Positions 1 through 10,785 of a stretch of DNA of 64,000 bases are shown here, piece after piece. Below the pieces are notes generated by a model. The model was given only the letters and a program-made list of their open reading frames with translations, did not search any database and was not told the origin of the DNA. A program made the position numbers and the translations under genes. The DNA comes from Lactarius indigo (lineage: Eukaryota > Basidiomycota > Agaricomycetes > Russulales > Russulaceae). The stretch's first letter is position 1, and each line of letters starts with the position of its first letter. The stretch covers positions 248,001 to 312,000 of the forward strand of contig JAFKAC010000038.1 of assembly GCA_025766275.1 (NCBI GenBank), in the 5' to 3' direction.

Positions 1-1092
1 CACCTTTGGGAACAGGCAAGAACAAGTTTGAGTTACACCACGGCGACCTGTCTGATAGTACCAACCTCGTATACATCATTGCGCAGGTCCAGCCATCCGA
101 GATCTACAATCTCGGTGCACAATCGCATGTCAAGGTCTCCTTCGACATGGCCGAATATACCGGCGATGTCGACGCCCTCGGTACCCTGCGTCTACTCGAC
201 GCCGTGCGCACCTGTGGCCTCCAGAGCCACGTGCGATTCTATCAAGCGTCGACTTCTGAGCTTTACGGTCTCGTCCAATCTGTCCCGCAGGATGAGAATA
301 CGCCGTTCTACCCACGCAGCCCCTATGGCGTCGCAAAACTGTATGCCTTCTGGATTACGAAGAACTATCGCGAGGCCTACAATATTTATGCCTGCAACGG
401 TATCCTCTTCAACCACGAGAGCCCGCGCCGTGGGCGCACGTTCGTGACGCGCAAAATCACTCGTGCCGTCGCAGACATCAGCCTCGGAAAGCAGGCGTGC
501 CTCTACCTCGGCAACCTCGATGCCCAACGTGACTGGGGCCATGGTGAACTTTTTTTATACATGGGCCTGCTACGTCTTCACCCAAATTGACTTGGTTCCT
601 ATGTACCCCTCTAGCCCGCGACTACGTAGAGGGCATGTGGCGCATGCTTCAGCAGGATAGTCCCGAGGATTTCGTCCTCGCAACCGGCGAGATGCATTAC
701 GTGCGCGAATTCGTTGAGAAGGCATTTAGAGTTGTCGGTGTGGAGATAAAGTGAGCTACGGCACCTGAAAGACGATTTTTCGCTGATCGTTGTTGTCCAA
801 AATAGGTGGTCCGGAAAGGGTGTTGAGGAAGTCGGAAAGGACTCTCAGTCCGACAGGATCTTGGTTCGAGTCGACCCTATGTACTTCCGCCCGGCCGAAG
901 TCGAGTAAGTACCATACCCTCTTCATCTGCAGGTCTTGATGTGATCTATCCCTCAGGCAACTCCTGGGAAGGCCTACTAAGGCCGAGAGGTTACTTGGCT
1001 GGAAGCGTAAGGTCGATTTTGATTCGCTGGTCAAAGAGATGGTGGAGGCCGATCTCGTGTCGAGCAAGGGCCTGATTGAGGACCACAACTGA
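1..1092 (+). CDS. gmd: GDP-mannose 4,6-dehydratase, 5' end cut by window
   Basis: An SDR-family enzyme that converts GDP-mannose to GDP-4-keto-6-deoxymannose, the first step toward GDP-fucose and related deoxy-sugars in the cytosol. The reading frame is open from the window edge. The N-terminal Rossmann glycine motif lies outside the window. Visible family marks are [14 protein letters not shown], the catalytic STSELYG segment, the YGVAK (YxxxK) dyad and the late DYVEGMW and [14 protein letters not shown] motifs. Three introns (544-614, 751-805, 905-956) keep the frame, and the stop is at 1090-1092. The family assignment is firm from the motifs. No GDP-fucose synthase (4-keto-epimerase/reductase) is seen in the window. 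Its role alongside the epimerase-glycosyltransferase block 12 kb away is inference. Confidence 0.93.
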
Positions 1093-1203
1093 GTGTGTAA
1101 ATGTTACGAACATTGCTACAAAATCTTGTTGCTGTATAGACAAAGGACATTCCTATTCAACGCGTTCTTTTATAAGATTGTTTCACATCAAAACAATTAT
1201 TAT

Positions 1204-1299
1204 GCCGTCGTGGCGCAATGGTAGCGCATCACCTTCCTACTCACGTGATTTACGAGTGGAGGCAGGTGGGGGTTGCGGGTTCGACCCCCGTCGACGGTA
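1204..1299 (+). tRNA. tRNA-Arg, anticodon CCU, with 24-nt intron
   Basis: Folds as a full cloverleaf: 7-bp acceptor stem (1204-1210 with 1292-1298, first pair G-U), D arm GCGC/GCGC around AATGGTA, anticodon stem TCACC/GGTGG, and T arm GCGGG-TTCGACC-CCCGT. The anticodon CCT is at 1236-1238, so it reads AGG. A 24-nt intron (1240-1263) sits at the canonical position between tRNA bases 37 and 38. It contains AGG, which can pair with the anticodon. The D and T arms carry A-box and B-box promoter sequences. CCA is not encoded. Confidence 0.92.
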
Positions 1300-1318
1300 A
1301 AATACTTGTGCTATTATG

Positions 1319-1323
1319 TTTTT
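1319..1323 (+). terminator. RNA polymerase III terminator of the tRNA
   Basis: A run of five T on the sense strand, 20 bases past the tRNA 3' end, as expected for a Pol III stop. Confidence 0.6.
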
Positions 1324-1356
1324 CTTGGTTGCCCCCATCATTCAGCCACGCCCACA

Positions 1357-3392
1357 ATGAATGTCCTTATCTACACGTCCTCAGCATCTCCCGGGCCATC
1401 TAACGTCCTGCGCACCGTACTCTCACCTTTCTATACAGTTCAATCTATTACTTCCACGACCCTAGCCACACAACCTTGGTCTAATTCCTGCGCGCTTCTT
1501 GTGCTTTCATCTCCTCCCGATGCTCTCGGATCCCTGTCACTTCCTTCGCAGGTACATGCAATCATCCAACAGTATATCGCAACTGGAGGACGTATCCTGG
1601 GTCTTGGCCTTGGCGTATCTATTCTATCCCATCGTCCCGCACAAGATCACTTCAATCTCTGGGACGCACAGTCAAGGGTTGCCATCGTTCCCGAGGCACC
1701 GCGCGGGGTATCGGCGCACTCATCACCGGCATCTATTCGCCTGCGGACGGGCACGTTGCTTTCCGGTCTTCGCCCGGCCGGCGTGTCATTTGAATTGACA
1801 CACACGACGTCGGACGTCATCCGTGGACACTGGGAGGGGCCCGCCGGTGCCATTGCGGGAATCCAAATTCCCGTAGGATCCGGGTTTGCGGGGTTCTGGG
1901 GTGTCTCGCTCGATGGCGCGGACGGTTCTCCCGGTTCGCTAGCTCTGCTTCGATGTGCCTTGGCATCACTTGGACTCACCATACCGGCGGAGAGTCCGAC
2001 CGAGTCCTTGAGCGCCCTGCCTCCTGTCCCAAAATATCCCCTACCCCAATTTCTGCTCCACCAACACGGGAAAAGGCAGATCGTCGAGACCGTCCTCGAA
2101 AGGCTTGGGCTTTCCATCGCGGAATCATCCATAGACGCCGGGATCTTCAACGATGCAGTGGACACGTATCACTTTTGCCGAACAACCCTCGAGGGAAGCG
2201 CGCGCCTAGTCGCGGAAGCGCGTATGTCCACAGAGCCGGCGACACACGCACCACGGGTCGTTCTAGGTCCTTCCTCCGGACGTCTTACCCCCCCAGGAAC
2301 TTACACCAAGATTTGATGCCGACAGGTACTTCGCCGTACTTGAGCAGGTGCGAGGAGATCGAGCCAGCCTGTCGGGCAGCTGGGGTTTCGGCGAAGCTCT
2401 GTTTTATGGCGAGGCAGTAACTAGCACGCAAACGATGCTGGAGAGGTGCGCCCGCTGTTATTATTGCGTAATACCGTTGCGGGGAACGTTCTCAGCGCCA
2501 CCACACAGGAGTCCGCGTTTCCTAACGTCTCTTCCTGCGCCGCTCGTCTCACTGGCTACGTTCCAGCTCTCCGGGCGGGGCCGCGGATCTAACACCTGGC
2601 TCTCGCCGGAAGGGTGCCTCCAGTTCTCTCTCCTCGTCCGTGCACCACTCGGCGCTTTCCCGGCACCCCGCCTGGTGTTTGTGCAATACCTGGCTGGACT
2701 CGCCATCATCAACGCGTGCCGGGACAGGCGGATTCTAGGCGATGATTACGGCACTCATGTCAAGCTCAAATGGCCCAATGACCTCTATGTCGAGCTGCCT
2801 GGGAGTGACACGAAGAAAAAAGTTGGCGGCATCCTCGTCAACACGAGTTTTTCGGGTGGGAATATGGACGTCATCATCGGTGCGTGCCTCCTCTCTCCCC
2901 ATGCCGTAACCGCTGAGACTGTTTATACAGGGTTCGGTGTCAACGTTTCCACCCCTGTGCCTTTGTCATCGCTCTCCCAGCTATCTCCGCCGGGTCAGCG
3001 ACTCAGTGAAGAGACGCTCCTGGCGCTGGTCCTTACCGAATTCGAGCGACTCTGGGTTGCCTTCGTCCAGGGGAGAGGTGGTTGGGCGCCCTTTGAGGAC
3101 GCTTATCTGGACGCGTGGATGCATTCGTGAGTAACACGCTTTCTCCACGCACTGGATGACTCTGATGATCGGGACACACAGCGACCAACTGGTGACAGTG
3201 ACGACAGTCGAACCGCCTCGTCCAGTTCGTATCGTCGGGATAACTCACGATTACGGGCTGCTGCGCACACTTCCTGAACGAACCGGGTGGAGTAAGAGTT
3301 CGGGTCACGGTGATGAGGACGACTACATCGATCTACAACCAGATGGTAACAGCTTCGATATCATGACGGGGCTTATCAAGGCCAAAAAATAA
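1357..3392 (+). CDS. BPL1: Biotin-protein ligase (holocarboxylase synthetase), frame broken by +1 base
   Basis: Attaches biotin to carboxylases such as pyruvate and acetyl-CoA carboxylase. The N-terminal ~300 residues form the class-I glutamine-amidotransferase-like domain found in fungal enzymes (MNVLIYTSSAS start; GGRILGLGLGVSIL). The C-terminal half is the catalytic LplA/BirA domain: TSTQTML, GRGRGSNTWLSPEGCLQFSLL, KLKWPNDLY and KVGGILVN, and the C-terminal DGNSFDIMTG element. Introns are 2446-2508, 2880-2930 and 3127-3181. A run of seven C at 2288-2294 throws the upstream frame into a stop at 2314-2316. With six C the frame joins smoothly into LTPQELTPRFD. Exon lengths total 1867 nt, one more than a whole number of codons (621 aa if restored). 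It is either an assembly error or a recent lesion; the rest is well conserved. Confidence 0.88.
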
Positions 3393-4348
3393 GCCGAAGG
3401 AATTCAGTTGTATTGTAGCAGCATTAAGGCCATGTAATAACACAGTAGCGCATGTAACGAAATGCAACCACGACACATCGGCACCACTATCGACGCAATT
3501 GAGTCCTGCTCTTTCATCGAGAGTGGGGGATGAAGATGGATGCCCTACAATTTTGATAACAGTCGGCTACAAGATAGAGAGATGCTGAAGGACCGGGTCG
3601 CCCTCATCTCTGTTGCCACCGGGGTTGGAAATTAACAGCGGAACCAGATGGCTTGAAGCTGAAGCAGGCCTGCACGTTCCCGTTATCGCCCATCGCGTTC
3701 TTGGCAATAGTCCGTCGTTCCTTCGCCTGAACGTCAATTTTAGATCATTACGACGTATTCTCTACGGATCATTCTTGTCCCGGCTTTCCGCCGCTGTCCT
3801 TGTTTCGAACATTCTATGTTGCGTTCCGAAGCGCAATTGAGCTCGGCTTTAGGAGACTATCAGGCGTGTACCTTTTCCGGACATCGTGTCGATGGTCGAC
3901 CGGAAACTTGCCGCCGGTGCTCGGTCCCCCGGTTGACCCATGTACGGATTGGAGGGCGGGTACGAAGACAAGCACGAGTGAGATTTAGAAAAGGCCCTTC
4001 GTGGGCCAGCCCGTAAGTTACGTTCTGGGTGAAGCGAGGGCGGCTGCACACGTTCTGATCATACGAGTATGCGCGTTCTGGGAAGGACGCAGGGAGCGAC
4101 GTACCCCGCGGGGCCGAGACGCACCACGAAGTCACATAGATAACGGCAAAGGTCGGTTGCGCTTGGAGGTGAGATCTGGTAAGACTTGGTGCATCACTTA
4201 AGGACGAATCTCTGGTAACCTACCCGGACACTTGTTTGGGAGCAAGAGATGCCGATTGATGGTAGATGGCCCGGCCGAGGATGGTCCGGAACGGCTTGAC
4301 TCGGATTACGATCAACTTTGTCTATCACACAGACAGATAACCTGAATC
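3393..4348. other. Intergenic region, nothing recognised
   Basis: 956 bases between the biotin ligase stop and the dipeptidase start. Only short open frames without family resemblance occur. It presumably holds the 3' UTR of the ligase and the promoter of the dipeptidase. I see no repeat or RNA gene. Confidence 0.5.
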
Positions 4349-6204
4349 ATGGCGACTCCGTTGGATTTTCTCGACTTTGTTGACACCAACCAGGGCAGAT
4401 TCATCCAACGACTTGCACAAGCTGTAGAGATCCCCAGGTATTGACAACCCGGCTCACTCGAATCATCAGACTCGTTCTAATCCAAGTACACTAGCGTGTC
4501 TGGCGATCCTGCCCATCGCCATGACGTCTTTCGCATGGCCTCTTTCCTTGAGTCCCAGTTGAAACAGTATGGTGTAGAGACGAAATCCGTTGATCTCGGT
4601 ACCCACACAATGGAGGGCGAATCCTTGAAGCTCCCCCCCGTTGTCTTAGGGAGGATCGGCAATGACAAATCTAAGAAGACAATCCTCATTTACGGTCACT
4701 TTGACGTCCAACCCGTGTGTTATTCCTCGCGATCTTAATGCCCCAGCTTCGCATATCTACCTTCTATCGTTTTGTAGGCCCAACTCTCTGACGGCTGGGA
4801 TTTCCCTCCTTTCCAACTGACCAGAGATGAGAAAACCGGCCGTTTGTACGGTCGCGGCTTCGTCCGATGACAAAGGTCCCATCCTTGGCTGGGTCAATGT
4901 GCTCGACGCGCATCACACCCTCAAAAAGCCCCTTCCCGTAAACATTCGTTTCTGCTTCGAAGGAATGGAAGAATCCGGCTCTGAGGGGCTGGACGAGTTC
5001 ATTCTCGCAGAGGTCAAGAAAGGCAAAGACTCCTGGTTCGATGGTGTCGACGCCGTTTGCATCGTGTGCACATCCACTTCTACGTTCCCCACTTCGTCCT
5101 CATCGGAAGCTTCTAGTCGGACAACTACTGGCTTAACACGCGGACGCCGGCCTTAACCTACGGTCTCCGTGGTATATCATACTACAAGGTTGTCGTTTCT
5201 GGTCCGTCCAGGGACCTCCATTCGGGCGTCTTTGGCCGTATGGTCCATGAGCCCATGACTGATCTCATCGCTCTCATGAGCAAGCTCGTCGATCCGAAAG
5301 GCAACATTCTCATCCCCGGCGTCGACGAGATGGTGCCTCCCCCGGACGAGGAAGGAACGGAAAGTCCCACTTGCTCATAAACTTTACTTGCCTTATCAAC
5401 CCTTGTATTGGGTACAGGCAGCTCTACCGTAATCTTGATTACGCCCTCGAGGACGTCGAGGTTTCTGTGGGGGCTAAAACCACACTTTCGGATGACAAGG
5501 CCTCTATCTTGATGGGTCGTATGCGCTCGCCTTCTCTCTCCCTCCACGGTATCGAAGGCGCGTTCTACGGCGCGGGTGCCAAGACCGTCATCCCAGCCAA
5601 GGTCTCGGGCAAGTTCAGCATCCGGCTCGTTCCTCCGCAGACCCCAGAGAACGTCGACCCACTCGTCATCAAGTACCTACAGGACGAGTTTGCCAAACTA
5701 GGGAGTAAGAATACGGTCGACGTAGAAAACCTGCACGGCGGAAAGCCCTGGATCGAGGACTACAAGCACTGGAGCTATGAGGCTGCTCATCGTGCCACTG
5801 AGGTATCTGGTTCAGCTGTCCATCTATGTCGAGACATTGAGCTTATGTACCTTTTCAGGCCGTGTACAATCAAGCACCCGACTACACACGCGAGGGTGGC
5901 TCGATCCCCGTAACGCTCACCTTTGCGGAGGCTCTCGGTGTGAACGTTTTGCTGCTCCCAATGGGGCGCGGCGACGATGGCGCGCAGTATGTTCTTATTT
6001 TTTTTGTCGCACGACACGTTACAAAGTTGTCTTGACTTGCCTGACACAGTTCGACCAATGAGAAGCTGGATACTTCTAATTTTATTCAGGGGGTGGGTAG
6101 CATGGCAATTTATCGTGTTTGAACGATTGAATCGATGCCTTGACTCGCAGACCAAACTCCTTGGAAGCTACCTTTACGAGGCCGGCGCGGGAAAGAGGGC
6201 CTGA
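4349..6204 (+). CDS. DUG1: Cys-Gly metallodipeptidase (M20A), with internal frame displacement
   Basis: Cytosolic zinc dipeptidase of the glutathione-degradation pathway (yeast Dug1 / carnosinase CN2 family). Conserved M20 elements are YGHFDVQP (metal His/Asp), SSDDKGP (bridging Asp), [15 protein letters not shown] (catalytic Glu pair), [13 protein letters not shown] and the late EGGSIPV. Introns are about 4438-4494, 4715-4777, 5064-5116, 5364-5417, 5803-5858, 5987-6049 and 6093-6150. Two frame problems occur. After LYGRG one extra T (4859 or 4860) pushes the frame by one. The 5363/5418 splice is one base short and restores it. The total, 1452 nt, is therefore still a multiple of three, but a straight read stops at 4868-4870. 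The exact splice at 5364 is uncertain. Confidence 0.88.
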
Positions 6205-6876
6205 AAGTGTCTTTCGGTGGGTGCGCATGATTATGTAAGTGGAATGTTGGATGCACGAGGTGGTGTACGTACCAACTAGTGTACCTATACATCAGGCCTC
6301 AGGGTTTGTAGTCGAATCGCGAAGTATGTTTTGGAAGCTCGGTTCGTCTATTGCTAGGTGCATAAATCTCCAGATGCCATCCGTGGTGATGACAGGACGT
6401 CAGGAAACCCTTAAGAGAGGACGCACGTTCCCTCAGTTACAGTATTGCGCATGGTGTAATCGCAGATCTAGTAAGTGGCCGCTCCGTGGAGCATATTTGC
6501 TCGCTCAGAGGGAATTATACAGGAAGGGTTACTTCCGAGGGACGTTAAACGAGACGCCTCTCGTTCTCAGAGGGTGTCGCCGAAAGGGATATCCACTCAA
6601 CTCAAAAAGGGACAGTATCACGCGTTATTGCGCCAGATATGATAAGCAGAACGTGCATTCTGACAGGTAAAGGCTCGACTGCAGATTTTGTCTCTATTCG
6701 ATGGACTAACACCGCGGGATGAGGCCGCGTCGTGAGCCCAAATCCGGAAATCGCGCCTGTTCGAGGAGTTGTGGTGGTCCTCCATTATCCACCAATCATT
6801 CGTACAACTTTGCTTCACAGAGGCCTTAAAAGTTAACTTGCCGGTTCAAGATGTCCCACTTATCTCGCGCCTCCCC
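6205..6876. other. Intergenic region, nothing recognised
   Basis: 672 bases. An open frame of 143 codons runs from 6239 on the plus strand, but its composition (many Arg, Cys and Trp) and the lack of any family motif suggest chance. Probable promoter of the transporter downstream. Confidence 0.45.
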
Positions 6877-9046
6877 ATGCCACCTTCGGTCAGGTCTGAG
6901 AAGTTCTACTCTCCCAGCAGAGAATACAGCTTTGATGCTGTTCCAAGCCTGAGCGTTCGTGGAAATGGGGACGTGCCCGTTAATCATATAGACCCAAAAG
7001 TTCTCAGGAAGGCTACCCTCAAAATCGATTTCTATCTTATTCCTATTATCGGCATGTTTTGTGAGCCCTCCCTCTTGACCCGCTCTTTACTTATCTCTCA
7101 CCACTCTGGTTTTTTTTTATGAAGATCTTTTGTCTTTTCTTGTGAGCACTCCTGCAATCTCTCACCTGTGAACGCTCAAACAATCGCACACTCCAGGATA
7201 GAACGTATGTCGTCCCCTTTCAATTTATTTCTTGTTTCTGACCAAAAATAAACAAAAGAAACATTGGCAATGCTCGAATTGCTGGGCTTGAGACGAGCCT
7301 CGATATGTCCCCGAAACAATTCTCGATCGCTTTAACTATCACATAGTACGCCTCCTAACCCCGGTCACCAACTCTTGTCTGATTATTGAAAGTGTCCCGT
7401 ACATTCTTATGGAGCTACCCATGAACTTACTTATGAAACGTCTTGGTGCGAACGTGACCCTTCCGCTTATGGTCATTCTCTGGGGGATCGTCTGCACCTG
7501 CCAAGGTACCGGTTGTCCCTCCTTTGTATCGCTGTCCTTAGCGCTTACTGCTCGTTTTAGGTGCCGTGCATTCCTACTACAGTCTTCTCGTCTGTCGTTT
7601 CTTCCTTGGCGCCCTCGAAGGTACGATCCCTTGGCACCCGCCGATCCTCCTCCGACCCTATTGACGTCTTACCGCTTAGGCGGCCTTTTCCCCGGGATCA
7701 CACTTCTACTTTCCATCTTCTACAAGCGCCATGCCATGCAGCTCCGCTTTGCTTTGATGTTCAGCGTCACCTCGCTCGCTGGTGCCTTCTCTGGTCTTCT
7801 TGCTTTCGGAATTCGAAACCTCGATGGACAATACGGAATTTCCGGTTGGCGGTGGATTTTCATTTTGGTTCGTCGTCTGCCTCGTCCGTTCCTTTGTCTA
7901 TTGACCATGCAACTCAGGAAGGAGCTTTCACCGTGGCTTTTGGACTCGCCACTTTCTTCTTCGTCCCCGCTTCACCAAAGACCATCAAGTTCCTTACAGA
8001 AGAGGAGCGCCAGACATATTGCCGTGACCTTGCTTATGACTGGAGTGGCGACGCCGACACTCTTGGCACCTATCATGAGGTATTCAGTTGGAGCGAGGTC
8101 GCAAGTGTGTTTACAGATGCACCCCACGTCCTTATGCTTTTTCTCCCCTTCTTTTTCAACGGCGCGACGGTGAGAGGTCGCGCGACGTCATGTCACCTCT
8201 CATCCAAGTATTGATGGATCGTTCATTAGATCTATGGGCTCGCCAACTTGTATTTATTCTTGGTTTCCTCTCCGATTTCGCTCACACACTGACTCACCTA
8301 CCATGCAGCACGCCTACCATTGTTAATGCGTTAGGGCATTCTGCTAGCTACACGCAATTACTGACGGTGCGCTCATTTCGATCACACAGGGCCTCACTTA
8401 TCTCACAAATCGTTACTAGGTGCCACCGTTTGCCTGCTCTTTCGTCTTCAGCATCGTTTCTGCCTATTTCAGTGATAAATACAAGAACCGTGGCGTCACG
8501 GCTACCATTTGCGCTCTCATCGCCGCTGCAGGTTTTGCCGTCTTCCTTTGTGCGTCTCCTCGCCTGCCCCACTGTTCGAATAATAATACCTGAAGCACGA
8601 TTTTTTTGTCATTCATCTACATAGGCTCAGACGACAAAGATGTCAACTACGGCGCACTCTTTCTACAAATCACCGGCGCCTACGCCATGGCGCCGTGCCT
8701 CTCCACATGGAATGCAAATAACGTGCAGCCTCACTACCGCCGTGCGACTGCTGTTGCACTCGGTTATGTTGGAACCAACTCTGGCGGCATTGTGTCTACC
8801 TGGCTTTTCACAGATCCTCCACGCTTTCAGAAGGCGACCCGTATCAACCTTGTCTTCTCGCTCGCGATGGCGACATGCGCCGTGGGCATTGTCTTTTACT
8901 TCCGGGCCCGCAACGCACAGAAGCAGAGGGTAGTACAACGATTAGTACAGATCCACGGGGATGACACGGGAGTGGGTGGGTGGGACTCACTCGCAGAGCG
9001 CAAGCGACTCGGAGATCGCCATCCGCGCTTCGAGTTCACAACTTAG
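6877..9046 (+). CDS. MFS transporter, anion:cation symporter (Dal5/Tna1-like) family
   Basis: Twelve exons sum to 1539 nt, an intact 512-aa protein. The N-terminal cytosolic tail leads into KIDFYLIPIIGMFYLLSFLD-R-TNIGNA, the family's TM1 and loop. Next come ITYVPYILMELP (TM2), the LVCRFFLGALEGGLFPG signature of TM4-5, and GWRWIFILEGAFT. The second half has the NYGALFLQITGAYAM and WNANNVQPHYRRA segments. The family imports organic anions such as allantoate, nicotinate or other vitamins. The substrate here is not deducible. The start was set at the first in-frame ATG (6877). Three exons are tiny: 7125-7141 (17 nt), 7197-7204 (8 nt) and 8230-8249 (20 nt). Introns run 47-75 nt. Confidence 0.92.
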
Positions 9047-9402
9047 ACCCATCACTAGACTATTGTCGATTCGATTTCGTCCGAAAGATTTGCTATACCC
9101 CAAATTTGAGAAGGGAAACTGTTCGTCGCAATCCATACCCATTTGTAACAGCACGGATATCACTGGCAATCATGGATGCCACAAGACTCTCGAGTGCTGC
9201 CCCTGTTATGATTCTCGCCTCTGAGTCTCTGACTGTGCGAGGAGAAAACGCCTCTTCGGTAGGTGCCGACGTCGCGCATAAGAAGCACCGTTGAGCGTGG
9301 CGCGTCTTTTTGTACACAGCGGAGAGAGAGATTAGAAATCCCAAAATAAATAAATAAATTGCGTTATGCAATAGCTGGAGATGTAGTACGACAGCAGCAG
9401 CC

Positions 9403-9421
9403 AACACACACACACACACAC
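9403..9421. repeat. (AC)n microsatellite
   Basis: About nine uninterrupted AC units, followed by the imperfect continuation AACACGCACGCA. Confidence 0.85.
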
Positions 9422-9891
9422 AACACGCACGCAAACGTTCGTGGCGGGCCCTGATTCTCCCAGGAATCTCACTCGGGCAAAGCCGACGCAGCGTGGACGC
9501 AAACAGATGGAAGTCACGAGTGCGAGGGGTGTCAGGGGGACGGAATGAAGAATACACGAGATGAATAGAATGATGGAAGGTTTAGGAAGTTTCCAGGATA
9601 GAACCCATGAGGGCCATGCGGTCGACCTAAGACGTTCCAGAGCGAACGAGGAGACCCCGCCATGGGGCATTGGCGACAAAGGTGGCAAGTGGTGTCTGGA
9701 GTGCACCGCAGCTGAAGGCGTAACTTGTGACCCGCCTTGTTCGGGTCATCACTGCATCACTAATTGAATGGCTTAAAACCTAAGGCCTGTTGTGGACGTG
9801 ACGGGTGAAGGTCAATCACGGGTCGATCAATAGGACGAAGGTAAGGAGATCACCGGCCACCCTAAAACTCGCATGTCAAGTTAAGTTGTTT

Positions 9892-10296
9892 TCACGTCCC
9901 GGGCTCAAGATATTGATATTGTGGGAAGGTGGCACCCGGTTGGAGAAGCGATGCCATAATCGTGGGACTGATCACTGAAACAAAGTGGTTGATCGGATTC
10001 TTGGCCTCAGTTAATACAAAAGAGAGGTGTAGCCTGTTGTCTCGGATGATGACATTGGAGCCTTGATTTGGAACATTAAACAAAATTCTCTGGTTTGGAT
10101 AGGGAAAAGGCTGATTGCACTGGATTGGCGAGACTGCGGTTCGAAGGATATCCACATGATCAATTGACTTCTCGAAGATTTCATCGTCCGCATAGCCGAA
10201 ATAGGCACCAGGACCCCAGACTCCCGCTGGCATTCCTTTCACACCGACTGATCGAGTCTCATAGCAATGGCAGTTTCGCATGGCCTGAGAGCCCAC
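9892..10296 (-). CDS. Doubtful ORF, 134 codons, possible gene remnant
   Basis: An open frame without introns whose composition (GVWGPGAYFGYADDEIF, FNVPNQGSNVIIRDN) looks more protein-like than other frames nearby. I recognise no family, and neither end has a convincing gene boundary. It could be one exon of an undetected or decayed gene, or chance. Confidence 0.2.
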   Translation of the reverse strand: MGSQAMRNCHCYETRSVGVKGMPAGVWGPGAYFGYADDEIFEKSIDHVDILRTAVSPIQCNQPFPYPNQRILFNVPNQGSNVIIRDNRLHLSFVLTEAKNPINHFVSVISPTIMASLLQPGATFPQYQYLEPGT

Positions 10297-10785
10297 TTAT
10301 CAACGAGAGCTGTACACCTCTGGCCTGGGACCAGATCTACTTGTAGACGTGAATGATTCCACGGGCTCAGGACCACTCAACTCTTCCCATACTCTTGATG
10401 TACCCGATTCTGATTGTAGGCGCCGAGAAGGAGACACCGTCCTCCATCAATAGAACCGAGTTGGGCGTATACCTTTGTTTTAGGATGCTCACGGGCTCTC
10501 CGTGTCGTACTACAGTCTACTCGAAGTAAGGGTTGGCGGGTTCTCACCAGCTTACGCAGACGGGTGCGTGGGTTAATGATTACTGGTCCATACCCGCTGA
10601 GACTGCTATAACTATGCGGACCCAATCACATCACCTCCTTTTTCCCTCATCCCCTTCTTCTCCGTCGCTTCACAGCAGCTTTTGTCCGGTTCCGTGCTCT
10701 TGCGCTGGAGTGGTCAAACATCCATCCTTGATAACCTCTTACTCTCCAATTGTTGTGCGACCCTACGTACGCCACTCGTCCCCAT

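Larger units (their letters stand above)
9047..10785. other. Intergenic region with microsatellite and weak ORF
   Basis: 1.7 kb between the transporter and the DUF6533 gene. It holds a CA repeat near 9403 and a 134-codon minus-strand frame (9892-10296), listed separately. Nothing else was recognised. Confidence 0.5.

Noticed and set aside
6239..6670. 143-codon plus-strand ORF between dipeptidase and transporter
   Set aside because: Unusual composition, no domain, and no splice context; probably chance.
9093..9557. 154-codon minus-strand ORF with a Val/Cys/Ala run
   Set aside because: The run comes from the CA microsatellite; the rest overlaps the 3' end of the transporter region without family motifs.
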